A stretch of 64,000 nucleotides of DNA. It comes from Rummeliibacillus sp963792445. Lineage in GTDB: Bacteria > Bacillota > Bacilli > Bacillales_A > Planococcaceae. The notes beneath the pieces were generated by a model. The model did no database searches. It was given only the letters and a program-made list of their open reading frames with translations, and had not been told where the DNA came from. Positions 28,744 through 37,303 of this stretch are shown in pieces; within the stretch, counting starts at the first letter, position 1; each line of letters starts with the position of its first letter. The translations under genes were made by a program, and so were the position numbers. Where the stretch lies: the NCBI GenBank assembly GCA_963792445.1, contig CAWBWO010000020.1, positions 1 to 64,000 of the forward strand, given 5' to 3'.

Positions 28744-28839
28744 ATGAATAAACAATTTACTATTTGAAAAATTCGAATTTTATTAAAACGCTAATCAATA
28801 ATTCAGGTAATATTTCATAAATGTTTTACTTTGTATGCA

Positions 28840-28912
28840 GCTCCACATTGCGCTTTCCAGCGAGTGTGCGGTGAGCCTCCTCACAGAAAAATCTGTGGTC
28901 TCACCTGTCTCG
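28840..28912. repeat. Intergenic repeat, copy 3 (partial, opposite orientation)
   Basis: GCTCCACATTGCGCTTTCCA followed by GCGAGTGTGCGGTGAGCCTC, a small hairpin CACAGAAAAATCTGTG, and GGTCTCACCTGTCTCG. Its reverse complement contains CGAGACAGGTGAGACC and CTCACCGC...GGAAAGCG, matching parts of copies 1 and 2. It lies in the 360-base gap 28744-29103, whose other content is the terminator at 28935-28982. Confidence 0.6.
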
Positions 28913-28934
28913 TTTTATTACTGTTAAAATAATT

Positions 28935-28982
28935 TAGCTCATCTATCCTATTCTTCATTAAAGGTAGATGAGCTACTTTTTT
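28935..28982 (+). terminator. Terminator downstream of the DoxX/chemoreceptor unit
   Basis: TAGCTCATCTA (28935-28945) pairs with TAGATGAGCTA (28965-28975), followed by CTTTTTTAT. Confidence 0.75.
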
Positions 28983-29103
28983 ATGCTAAAAAGTTTAGAT
29001 TTCCTCTTAATGCAATATTTTCGCGAAAATTACATTTAATATGCATTTCCTTAAAAGATAACTTGTATACTGTACATAAGAATAATTGAACTGAGGGATG
29101 CAG

Positions 29104-29577
29104 ATGGAAAAATCAAAAAGAATTTTTTTTGAAATGCAACAATATGTTCCAAAAATACTGCAATGGTTTCTTAACATTTGCTTAATTCTTCTTGCTGTAT
29201 TTTTAGCTTTTCTAATGGTCAAAGAGCTGTTCGTATTCTTCAATATCCTGTTTAATCCTCATAACAAAGAAGCTCATGAACATGAAGTATTTTTAGCAAA
29301 TATTTTAATCTTCTTCCTCTACTTCGAATTTATCACGATGATCGTAAAGTATTTCAAAGAGGATTATCACTTCCCTCTCCGCTATTTCATTTATATCGGC
29401 ATTACTGCCATGATTCGCCTTGTCATCATTGATCATAAAGATGCGAAAAGCATGTTACTCTATGCATTCATCATCTTACTCCTCATCATTAGCTATTTTA
29501 TTATTAACATCACACCATTAGAGCGGCCAAAAAAGTTTTGGTATTTAAAGTCGAAAGGGAAAAAGTCTGTAGAATAA
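29104..29577 (+). CDS. psiE: PsiE-like phosphate-starvation-inducible membrane protein
   Basis: A 157-residue membrane protein of the PsiE family. It has an N-terminal amphipathic start, then four hydrophobic segments (LNICLILLAVFLAFLMVKEL; ANILIFFLYFEFITMIVKYF; FPLRYFIYIGITAMIRLVII; the last from MLLYAFIILLLII). FEFITMIVKYF and ITAMIRLVIID are the conserved parts. The ATG at 29104 is chosen because GAGGG abuts the ATG two codons earlier too closely. The biochemical role is unknown; in enteric bacteria psiE responds to phosphate starvation. Monocistronic. Confidence 0.82.
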   Translation: MEKSKRIFFEMQQYVPKILQWFLNICLILLAVFLAFLMVKELFVFFNILFNPHNKEAHEHEVFLANILIFFLYFEFITMIVKYFKEDYHFPLRYFIYIGITAMIRLVIIDHKDAKSMLLYAFIILLLIISYFIINITPLERPKKFWYLKSKGKKSVE

Positions 29578-29736
29578 ATTCCTTGAAAAATTTTTGAATA
29601 CAATTGCGGTTTATCAGTCAATATTCATTGACTATTTTCGACAAAATACATCACTATATTGAATTTTTAGAAAAATAAGATTTCCCGAGAAATAATTCTA
29701 TTCTTACAGCTTTCTTCGTTTTCTTTGGACAACTAA

Positions 29737-29764
29737 AAAAACTGTCCATTCACGGACAGTTTTC
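29737..29764 (-). terminator. Terminator of maf
   Basis: AAACTGTCC (29739-29747) pairs with GGACAGTTT (29754-29762). On the minus strand the stem is followed by a T run. Confidence 0.75.
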
Positions 29765-29790
29765 CAGCTTTAATTTGCATTTCTCTCATA

Positions 29791-30384
29791 CTAAGGGGTA
29801 AGTGTTATAAGGTTTAATTCTATTAGCTGCTCATATAGTGATGCTAACGGTAATCCTACTACGTTTAAATAGTCCCCTTCAATTCGATCAACTAGAAATA
29901 CTCCGTCAGTTTGAATGCCGTAACCACCTGCTTTATCAAATGGATCGCCTGTTTCAATATAGGCCTCTAACAATTCATCCGACACTTTTTTGAATATAAC
30001 TCTTGTCTTTTCTACGAATGCTGTTTCTTTCCCATCTTCTTCAATAATCGCTACCGCTGTCAATACGTCGTGAAATGTTCCGCTTAATGTTCTGAGATGA
30101 GAGAGTGCTTCATCATGATTTGTGGGTTTATGAAGTAAATTGTTGTCTTTTGCAACGATTGTATCAGCTCCTATAACAACCTGATTCGGTGTTCTTTTCG
30201 CTACATCACGAGCTTTTAATAAGGCAACCTCTTTTACATAATCCTCTACGGTTGATGCTTGTACACTCGTTTCTACTACATCCGATGTCACAATATCAAA
30301 CGGAATATGTAATCGAGCGAAAATCTCTTTCCTTCTCGGTGATGCGGATGCTAATATAAATGATTTCGTTGTATATAATTGCAT
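29791..30384 (-). CDS. maf: Maf-like nucleoside triphosphate pyrophosphatase
   Basis: A 197-residue Maf protein. ILASASPRRKEIFARL at residues 10-25 is the phosphate-binding start. GADTIV contains the catalytic Asp, and DPFDKAGGYGIQ and GDYLNVVGLPL are conserved. Maf enzymes hydrolyse dTTP, UTP and modified nucleotides and are linked to septum formation. The gene is intact, with its own terminator. The next gene upstream on the same strand is the YdjM-like gene, 34 bases away. Confidence 0.92.
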   Translation of the reverse strand: MQLYTTKSFILASASPRRKEIFARLHIPFDIVTSDVVETSVQASTVEDYVKEVALLKARDVAKRTPNQVVIGADTIVAKDNNLLHKPTNHDEALSHLRTLSGTFHDVLTAVAIIEEDGKETAFVEKTRVIFKKVSDELLEAYIETGDPFDKAGGYGIQTDGVFLVDRIEGDYLNVVGLPLASLYEQLIELNLITLTP

Positions 30385-30418
30385 TTACGACACTCCTCAT
30401 AATATATCTCGAATCGTT

Positions 30419-30886
30419 TCAAAGCCTAAGATATACGGATAAGACAGTTAACACGATTGCAACGACATGTTCAACTTGACTTCCTGTTTTTGTTGTAATG
30501 GGCAATCGAACTGTAATATCCAATGGAAAAAATAATTTAATCCCATTTTTAGTGGACATATCAAGTAAGTAATGGCTCGCCATACCGATTAATATTCCAG
30601 ATGTAATCGATACGTTTGATACATATGTATTCATAATCATCGCCATGAGTAGTAAGAACAATAAACTATGTGTGAATGTTCGATGTCCAAATAGTGTATT
30701 GATGATTTTGGATATAATGTGAAATTTCCGTCCAATTATACTGCCGCTATGGCAAATATCAGGGAGTAATGCTCCTACCACACTTGCTCCTACTAATATA
30801 ATGGCGTCAGAATCCGGTACATGTTCAAAATGTGCATAAGCAAGACCTGCTGCAATGCCGCCTAAGATGTGAGTTTTTCCTGTCAT
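30419..30886 (-). CDS. YdjM-like membrane metal-dependent hydrolase
   Basis: A 155-residue membrane protein of the YdjM (LexA-binding inner-membrane-associated hydrolase) family. The start MTGKTHILGGIAAGLAYAHF carries the conserved THxxGG, and GALLPDICHSGS and HRTFTHSLLF give the other putative metal ligands. About three hydrophobic helices are seen. Proteins of this group are predicted hydrolases, and in enteric bacteria the gene is SOS-controlled; I see no obvious LexA box. Possibly cotranscribed with maf. Confidence 0.82.
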   Translation of the reverse strand: MTGKTHILGGIAAGLAYAHFEHVPDSDAIILVGASVVGALLPDICHSGSIIGRKFHIISKIINTLFGHRTFTHSLLFLLLMAMIMNTYVSNVSITSGILIGMASHYLLDMSTKNGIKLFFPLDITVRLPITTKTGSQVEHVVAIVLTVLSVYLRL

Positions 30887-31104
30887 GCTTACTAATCTCC
30901 TTTATTTTACCTTTTACGAATGCTCTTATAACAATACACTATTTACAACCATAAATGAATAAATTTGATATAAATTTGATAATTCCCCTTATTTTTTGAA
31001 TAAAAAAAGCAAACCCTAGGATGATTGGATTCGCTTACTTACATGTCACTACTTATATTGTTGTTCAAAATAATTTTGGTACTCACCATTATAAAGTGAA
31101 ACTT

Positions 31105-31288
31105 CAATCAGTGGGTGTCTTCCGACGTACAGGACGTACTAGTACCAACGTTGCCACTGGACGTGGCGTTTTTTGTGGGCCACCCCCACTGATTGTTAGT
31201 TGAACCAATCGGCGTTTACGGGCAGTTTACTCCCACCTATACTTCTTCGATTTCTCTAAAGCCTTGCGGTGGGCGTCTTACTGCCCGT
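31105..31288. ncRNA. Nested inverted-repeat element with conserved small hairpins, candidate structured RNA or mobile-element end
   Basis: Long-range stem CAATCAGTGGG (31105-31115) with CCCACTGATTG (31185-31195). Inside it are two small hairpins with related loops: GTAC-AGGAC-GTAC (31127-31139) and GCCAC-TGGAC-GTGGC (31153-31167). Beyond it, ACGGGCAGT and CCCACC (within 31218-31237) pair with GGTGGG and ACTGCCCGT (within 31268-31288) around a 30-base loop. The last arm overlaps the end of rfbB. The sense of transcription is unknown. It may be the right end (tail plus guide RNA) of a TnpB/IS605-type element or a dispersed intergenic repeat. It occupies most of the 369-base gap before rfbB; the rest (30887-31104) shows nothing clear. 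Confidence 0.45.
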
Positions 31289-32263
31289 TAATGCGGGATA
31301 AATTTGGTCCGTCCATTCTTTATGTTCCAAATACCACTCAATCGTTTGAGAAATCCCTGTATCAAATGTATAAATTGGCTTCCAACCAAGTTGTTCTATT
31401 TTTGTTGGGTCAATTGCATATCGCTTATCATGACCTAATCGATCCTTTACATACATAATTAAATCATCTGACTTTCCAAGGGTTTCGATAATTTTTTTAA
31501 CGACTTCTAAGTTAGTTCGCTCATTGTGACCACCGATATTATATACTTCCCCAAAAATTCCTTTATGTAGTATAAGATCAATTGCGCTACAATGATCCAA
31601 TACATGCAACCAATCACGTACGTTTTTGCCATTCCCATAGATAGGAATGGATTGATTGTTTAATACGCGTGAAATCGTTAAAGGTATTAGTTTTTCAGGA
31701 AATTGATAAGGGCCGTAATTATTGGAACATCGTGTAATATTAATAGGTAACCCAAATGTTTCGTGATAAGCACGTACTAGCAAATCCGAAGATGCTTTAC
31801 TTGCACTATAGGGGCTATTCGGTTGCAATGGTGATTTTTCAGTAAAAAATGTAGATGGATCAAAGTCTAATTCGCCGTATACCTCATCCGTTGATACATG
31901 TACGAATTTTTTGACGCCAAACTGTTTTGCTGCATCAAGTAATATTTGTGTTCCCATAACATTTGTATGAACAAATATGCTTGGATCTGTAATCGAGCGA
32001 TCGACATGGCTTTCAGCAGCGAAATGTATGACAAAATCGAACTTTTCCTTTTCAAATATTGAAATGATTCGCTCTCGATCTGTAATATCCCCTTGAATAA
32101 AATGGTAATTTTTGTTTTTTTCAATACTTTGATGTTTCGTCAAATCTCCGGCATAGGTCAATAAATCTAAATTATAAATAGCATATTGCGGATATTTATT
32201 CACCATGTATTGGACAAAATTTCCGCCAATAAATCCCGCTCCCCCTGTAACAAGTAACTTCAT
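31256..32263 (-). CDS. rfbB: dTDP-glucose 4,6-dehydratase
   Basis: A 335-residue short-chain dehydrogenase of the RmlB type, converting dTDP-glucose to dTDP-4-keto-6-deoxyglucose. It has the NAD motif TGGAGFIGGNFV at residues 6-17, HFAAESHVDRSI, the catalytic STDEVYGEL, and YSASKASSDLLVRAY with Tyr and Lys. The C-terminal tail ALTGSKTPTARL is not usual for the family and is encoded by the inverted-repeat element at 31105-31288. It is the last gene of the polysaccharide cluster, 23 bases after rfbA. No rfbC or rfbD follows. Confidence 0.92.
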   Translation of the reverse strand: MKLLVTGGAGFIGGNFVQYMVNKYPQYAIYNLDLLTYAGDLTKHQSIEKNKNYHFIQGDITDRERIISIFEKEKFDFVIHFAAESHVDRSITDPSIFVHTNVMGTQILLDAAKQFGVKKFVHVSTDEVYGELDFDPSTFFTEKSPLQPNSPYSASKASSDLLVRAYHETFGLPINITRCSNNYGPYQFPEKLIPLTISRVLNNQSIPIYGNGKNVRDWLHVLDHCSAIDLILHKGIFGEVYNIGGHNERTNLEVVKKIIETLGKSDDLIMYVKDRLGHDKRYAIDPTKIEQLGWKPIYTFDTGISQTIEWYLEHKEWTDQIYPALTGSKTPTARL

Positions 32264-32286
32264 TCTTTTTCACCCCGTGTTATTCT

Positions 32287-33174
32287 TTAAATACTAATTT
32301 TCACATTTGGTTGAAGTGCGATCTCTTCTATATATTGGCCATAATCTGTTTTAATCAGTGGTTTCGCTAGTCTTACTAATTGCTCTTGTGATATATATCC
32401 TCTTCTAAACGCAATTTCTTCGATACAAGCAATGTACATCCCTTGCCTTTTTTGAATTGCTTCTACGAAATTGGAAGCCTGCAGAAGCGAGTCATGTGTT
32501 CCAGTATCTAACCAAGCTAAGCCTCTTCCCATAACTTCTACTTTCAACTTTTTATTTTTTAAATAGTAGTCAATCACAGAGGTAATTTCCTTTTCCCCTC
32601 TGGCTGATGGTTGAATGTCTTTTGCAATTTCAATTACGTCATTATCGAAAAAATATAAACCTGGAACCGCAAATGACGATTTTGGATTTTCCGGCTTTTC
32701 TTCTATTGAAATAGCGTTTCGATTTTCATCTATTTCAATCACACCATATGCACGCGGATCTTTGACATAACAGCCAAAAATAATGCTACCACTTTTTAGG
32801 GTAGCTGCTTTTTGTAATCTATTACCGAAATCAGAACCATAGAAAATATTATCCCCCAACACCAATGCAACTGGTGAATTCCCGATAAATTCTTCTCCGA
32901 CAATAAATGCTTCAGCCAAACCATTTGGCTCATCTTGAACGGCATACTCAAGTTTGATTCCAAACTTTTCACCATCACCAAGTAGCTCTTGAAAGCTGAG
33001 GATATCTCTTGGTGTAGAGATAATCAATATTTCTCGAATCCCAGCAAGCATTAAAACAGACAATGGATAATAGATCATTGGCTTATCATACACTGGAAGT
33101 ATTTGTTTGGATACAGCTTTCGTTAACGGATAAAGACGTGTTCCAGAACCTCCAGCTAAAATAATCCCTTTCAT
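32287..33174 (-). CDS. rfbA: Glucose-1-phosphate thymidylyltransferase
   Basis: A 295-residue RmlA nucleotidyltransferase making dTDP-glucose from glucose-1-phosphate and dTTP. MKGIILAGGSGTRLYPLTKA is the signature start; KPMIYYPLS, LGDNIFYG, EEKPENPKSSFAVPGLYFF and GLAWLDTGTHDSL complete the family pattern. The ATG at 33174 overlaps the TGA of the aminotransferase gene (ATGA), indicating translational coupling. A longer in-frame start has no advantage. It supplies the dTDP-sugar branch of the cluster. Confidence 0.93.
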   Translation of the reverse strand: MKGIILAGGSGTRLYPLTKAVSKQILPVYDKPMIYYPLSVLMLAGIREILIISTPRDILSFQELLGDGEKFGIKLEYAVQDEPNGLAEAFIVGEEFIGNSPVALVLGDNIFYGSDFGNRLQKAATLKSGSIIFGCYVKDPRAYGVIEIDENRNAISIEEKPENPKSSFAVPGLYFFDNDVIEIAKDIQPSARGEKEITSVIDYYLKNKKLKVEVMGRGLAWLDTGTHDSLLQASNFVEAIQKRQGMYIACIEEIAFRRGYISQEQLVRLAKPLIKTDYGQYIEEIALQPNVKISI

Positions 33175-34278
33175 CTTTTCATCACCTCTTTGATAATTAA
33201 GCATATCCGATCAACGTCATCTAAAGTCAAACTTGCATAAAGAGGTAAAGTTAGAACCCGTTCTCCGATATATTTGGCAACAGGTGTTTCATGAGAATTA
33301 TATCGACCTTCAAAACAAGCAAAACTATTCGTTAAAGGATAAAAATATTTTCTAGCAAAAATATTGTGCTCCTTTAGAATTTCATACACTTCATCTCTAG
33401 TTTCCTTGAGACTCTCAAAGACAATTGGAAAATACGCATAATTACTTTTTACTCCGGGTTGTGGTGTTACAAGCTTGATTCCATTGATATCATGCAGTTG
33501 TTCTCTATATCGATCAACAACTACTTTCCTTTTAGCAATCTCACCATCAATAGTTCTTAAATTACAAATACCCATCGCTGCTTGAAACTCATTCATCTTC
33601 GCATTTCCGCCAACATATTCTACAGACTCTGGTCCAGTAATGCCAAAATTCTTAGATGCTTCGATTAATGGTTTTAATCGATCATCTCTAAAAGTAAGGG
33701 CTCCCCCTTCAATCGTATGAAAGACTTTCGTCGCATGAAAACTGTACATGGATGCATCCCCAAAATTAGAAACGCCTACTCCATTAACGGTCACACCAAA
33801 GGCATGCGCTGCATCATAGATCACTTTCAAATTATACTTTTGAGCAATTCTTTCAATTTCTGTTACATTGCAAATATTCCCGTAAACATGTACCGGAACA
33901 ATTGCAGTCGTTCGTTCTGTAATTAAATTCTCTAACTGATCCGTTTGAATTGTGTACGTATCGGGATCAATATCACAAAAAACAGGCTCTAATCCATTTC
34001 GAATAATGGCATGCGTTGTCGAGGCAAAGGTGAAAGGTGTTGTGATCACTTCTCCGCTTAAATTAAAAACAGAAAGCGCTGTTTCTAAAGCAAGATGACC
34101 ATTTGTAAAGAGTGATAAGATTAGGAGTATTTAAATAGCTAAGTAATTCTTTTTCTAATTGCTGATGCTTTGTTCCTATGTTTGTTAGCCATCGCGTTTC
34201 CCATAGTTCTTTGATTTCTTCAACATATTCTTCAAATGGTGGTAGCGAGGAGCGGGTTACTTGGATTGGTGGATTCAT
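33171..34278 (-). pseudogene. VioA/FdtB-like dTDP-4-keto-6-deoxyhexose aminotransferase (single frameshift)
   Basis: DegT/DnrJ/EryC1/StrS PLP aminotransferase of about 367 residues. The N-terminal piece (MNPPIQVTRSSLPPFEEYVE) and the rest are separated by a break near 34095. The shifted frame reads LFTNGHLALETALSVF just before VITTPFTFASTTHAI. A short T run (CTCTTTACA) is the probable site. The PLP lysine is in SFHATKVFHTIEGGAL, a form I associate with dTDP-4-amino-4,6-dideoxyhexose enzymes. Neighbouring rfbA and rfbB, and the lack of rfbC and rfbD, suggest it makes dTDP-4-amino-4,6-dideoxyglucose or -galactose. The ribosome site is GAGGTAA. Confidence 0.82.
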
Positions 34279-34411
34279 TTTAGGTATTACCTCACATTCT
34301 ATATTGAAAAGATTTTTGATAGATTCTTCAATATAGTATGAATAGAAGTATCGTAATTAAGAACTAATTTATTATATATCTAATAAAATCTAATTTTTCA
34401 CCAGTGATTCT

Positions 34412-35619
34412 TCAATAACGTATCTTGACCCAATCCGTTATATTTTCCATTTTTTAGCATTTCTATTCATCGATGTAAAATTTTAAAATCATATATCTCC
34501 TAACATTTCTGATGAGACCTGTATAAATGCTGATATTTGATCACCTGGTTTAACAACTAATTCATACTCAACAATATTATTTTTTTTAAATTCTTCATTA
34601 TATTAGGATTTCTTTAAAGATTCCACTTTTCTGACTATTTATGATATACATTCCCCAAAATCCTTTTGTATCTACCGTTTTTAAATCGCTACAATCTTCG
34701 CCTAATGCTGCTCTTAATCGTATAGTCAATTAAGTCTACTCCGGTTGCATATCTTGTAGATTGAGCAACCCATTCTCCTCCATTTCTCGCTGCAATTTCC
34801 ATTAAATAGACATTTTCCTTCTCATCAATAATAATTTCAAAATTATAAGCACCTGTTTTCATATTCAGTAAGTTTAATATTCTTTGAATCTCATCGTGTA
34901 TTTTATTTTGAATACGTCTCATTGGCTATTATAGGGCCAGCTTGAGCCAATCGGTACAAATGGATTTACGCTAGATGTTGGAAAATTTGTATTTGCAAAA
35001 CTTCTAAATACAAGTTTTCCATCAACTGAAAATCCATCGCCTGATACTAAACTACCCTTTTTTTTAATATATTCTTCGATAATAAAACGCTTACCTCTTG
35101 AAAATAAAAGCGCATATTCCACCTTCTCTTGAAGAAGTTCAATTGAATCTAACTTTGAAATTCCTTTACTTCCCGAAGAATCAACAGGTTTAATCATGAC
35201 AGGCATTTTAAATTGATGAAAATCTAACTGTGCTTCTTCTAATACGACTATATCCTTTTGCTTTTGGAACATTAAAGTTATTTTATTTTAAGAAACTCTC
35301 TAAACTGATCTTTATTAGATAATATTTCAACAGAATTATATGGATGTGAAGGTAATCCTAATTTCTCTCCAACATACGCAGCTGTTGGTGCAGCAGGATC
35401 TGATGCATAGCATATTATTCCATCTATATTTAAAGATTTTGCTAAAGCAAGTACTTGTTCTTTATCTGTTGTACTAATATTGTAGTATTCATTTGCAAAT
35501 TGATGTCCTGGATTATCTTCTAAATAATCACACGTGATAACATAATGTCCCATTTCTCTAGCAGCTTTTATTATTGGGATTTGGATATATGAACCGCCAA
35601 GCATTAATAGTTTTTTCAT
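34412..35619 (-). pseudogene. Third tandem ATP-grasp ligase-like gene, decayed
   Basis: Clear paralogue of the genes at 36015-37214 and 37304-38524, but broken at several points. The N-terminal 112 codons (MKKLLMLGGSYIQIPIIKAA..., KLGLPSHPYNSVEIL) end early at REFLKIK. A piece with MPVMIKPVDSSGSKGISKLD and SGDGFSVDGKLVFRSFA ends at WPYNSQ, where the paralogues read WPYNMP. A third piece (RIQNKIHDEIQRILNLLNMK, MEIAARNGGEW) follows. The C-terminal 90 codons survive only as scattered frames (VVKPGDQISAFI, MENITDWVKI) ending near 34412. At least four or five lesions make true decay likely, though poor read correction across three similar copies could add to it. Confidence 0.75.
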
Positions 35620-36014
35620 TTCAATGCAACTCTCTTTCAACAATTAATTTTGTAGCTTTTCTACTTTTTTAGATTTCCTTCCATTTATAATTAGCTCAAT
35701 TTTCAGAAGAGGCTTACTAGCTAAAGATTGGAGAAAACTTAACTTTTCCATAAAAGATCAATTTGACTCTTTGAAAATACATAAAGAAAGACACCTATTT
35801 TTTTAGTAAAATAACGGCGAGAAATAAATTAAACTAAGATAGGTATACCGATTATGTAATCGAAAAGATCTTCTTAAGTCGAATCATAATAACCATTTTT
35901 TCAGAAATTAAATGCTTTTCTTTCGATTAATAACATAAAACCCAACAAATAAAAATATTTGAACCATAAAAGGAACTGTTTTTTCAGGAATCATTTTTTT
36001 GCCTAAAGGTTACG
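35620..36014. other. 395-base gap between ATP-grasp copies 2 and 3
   Basis: AT-rich with no family gene. It contains a short palindrome CGATTATGTAATCG (35849-35862). It also has a possible 28-codon minus-strand reading frame at 35908-35994 (MIPEKTVPFMVQIFLFVGFY then VINRKKSI) with one hydrophobic helix and a basic end, but no convincing ribosome site. No terminator is evident. Confidence 0.4.
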
Positions 36015-37214
36015 CTAGTAAATGGTAATGTTTACAAAACTGGAAATTGTATTCATTTTTTCTAGCATTTCATCCATTGATTCAAATTTTAATATCATCA
36101 TCCCAAGCGTCATATTTGATCCAGTAAAAGCAGATATTTTTTCACCTGGTTTCACAAACAATTTACATTCGATAAGGTTATTTTTTCTAAAATCCTCGTT
36201 AACCTCCATTTTTTTGAATACTCCAATTTTTTCACTATGAATCACATAACAAGACCAGTACCCTTTTGGTTTTATTAATGTTAAATTACTACAGTCTTCT
36301 CCTAAAGCAGCTTTAATTGTATATTCAACCATATCAACATTCGTTGCATAATTTGTAACTTGTGGAATTAAATTGCCACCATTTCTTGGTGCAATCTCCA
36401 TTAGATAGATATTTTCATCATTGTCAATTCGAATATCAAAATTATAAGCACCTGTTTTCATTTCTAGTAATTGTAGTGCTCTTTGAATTTCATTATGAAT
36501 TTTTTTGTGTACATATTCAGGCATATTGTATGGCCAACTATTGCCTATTGGTACAAATGGATTTACCGAATTCTCTTCAAAATGTTGATTTGCAAAACAT
36601 CTAAATACTAATCTACCATTTACAGAAAATCCATCACCTGCAATTTGATAACCAAATTTCTCAACATATTCTTCAATTATGAATCGCTTTACACGTGAAA
36701 AGCTTAATGCAACATCAACCTTTTCTTCTAGAAGATCAATTGAGTCAATTTTAGCTACTCCTTTACTTCCGGATGAATCAACTGGTTTAACCATTACAGG
36801 CATTTTAAATGTATGAAAATCAACTTTCGCTTCTTCTAGCAAATTATATCCTTTTGCTTTTGGAACATTAAAACCATTTTTGGCTAAAAAATCTCTGTAA
36901 AGATCTTTATTTGACAATATATCTACCGATTTATATGGATTAGTTGGTAATCCTAATTTTTCAGCAACATAAGCCGCTGTAGGTGCTGCAGGATCAGATG
37001 CATAGCATACTATACCGTCGATTTTTAATAATTTCGCCAATGATAAGACAGCCTCTTTATCGGTAGTACTGACATTGTGATATTCGTGTGCATATTGATG
37101 TCCTGGGTTCTCTTCTAAATAGTCACAAGTTATAACATAATGCCCCATTAGCCTTGCTGTTTTTATGGCTGGGACTTGGAAGTGTGAACCGCCTAACATT
37201 AATAGTTTTTTCAT
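36015..37214 (-). CDS. ATP-grasp ligase-like protein, tandem copy 2
   Basis: A 399-residue ATP-grasp enzyme, intact. The pre-ATP-grasp fold is at about 1-110 (MKKLLMLGGSHFQVPAIKTA, IDGIVCYASDPAAPTAAYVA). The ATP-binding lobe follows (MPVMVKPVDSSGSKGVAKID, FIIEEYVEKFGYQIAGDGFS), then the Mg/ATP site with IYLMEIAPRNGGNLIPQVTN. Such enzymes join a carboxylate to an amine through an acyl phosphate. The C-terminal domain from about 300 (KGYWSCYVIHSEK, KPGEKISAFTGSNMTLGMMI) resembles that of BL00235/TabS-type ligases (inference). Context suggests the amine is a sugar amino group. Own AAGGGG ribosome site; close paralogue of copies 1 and 3. Confidence 0.8.
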   Translation of the reverse strand: MKKLLMLGGSHFQVPAIKTARLMGHYVITCDYLEENPGHQYAHEYHNVSTTDKEAVLSLAKLLKIDGIVCYASDPAAPTAAYVAEKLGLPTNPYKSVDILSNKDLYRDFLAKNGFNVPKAKGYNLLEEAKVDFHTFKMPVMVKPVDSSGSKGVAKIDSIDLLEEKVDVALSFSRVKRFIIEEYVEKFGYQIAGDGFSVNGRLVFRCFANQHFEENSVNPFVPIGNSWPYNMPEYVHKKIHNEIQRALQLLEMKTGAYNFDIRIDNDENIYLMEIAPRNGGNLIPQVTNYATNVDMVEYTIKAALGEDCSNLTLIKPKGYWSCYVIHSEKIGVFKKMEVNEDFRKNNLIECKLFVKPGEKISAFTGSNMTLGMMILKFESMDEMLEKMNTISSFVNITIY

Positions 37215-37303
37215 AATAATTACCCCTTAGTAAAAAAAATAAAAGTTTAATGGCGATATAGATGCTATTATATTGAATTCTAATGTTCTATTTTTACAAA
37301 AAA

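Noticed and set aside
28840..28912. Terminator based on the small CACAG/CTGTG hairpin
   Set aside because: No T tract follows; the segment matches the intergenic repeat family, and a real terminator lies just downstream at 28935-28982.
31021..31203. A 60-codon plus-strand reading frame through the repeat element
   Set aside because: It has no ribosome site and runs through the inverted repeats; it is a by-product of the structured element.
33171..34278. WecE/RffA-type Fuc4NAc aminotransferase for enterobacterial common antigen
   Set aside because: The PLP-lysine region (SFHATKVFHTIEGGAL) differs from the WecE form that I recall and the context is a bacillar EPS cluster; a VioA/FdtB-like enzyme fits better.
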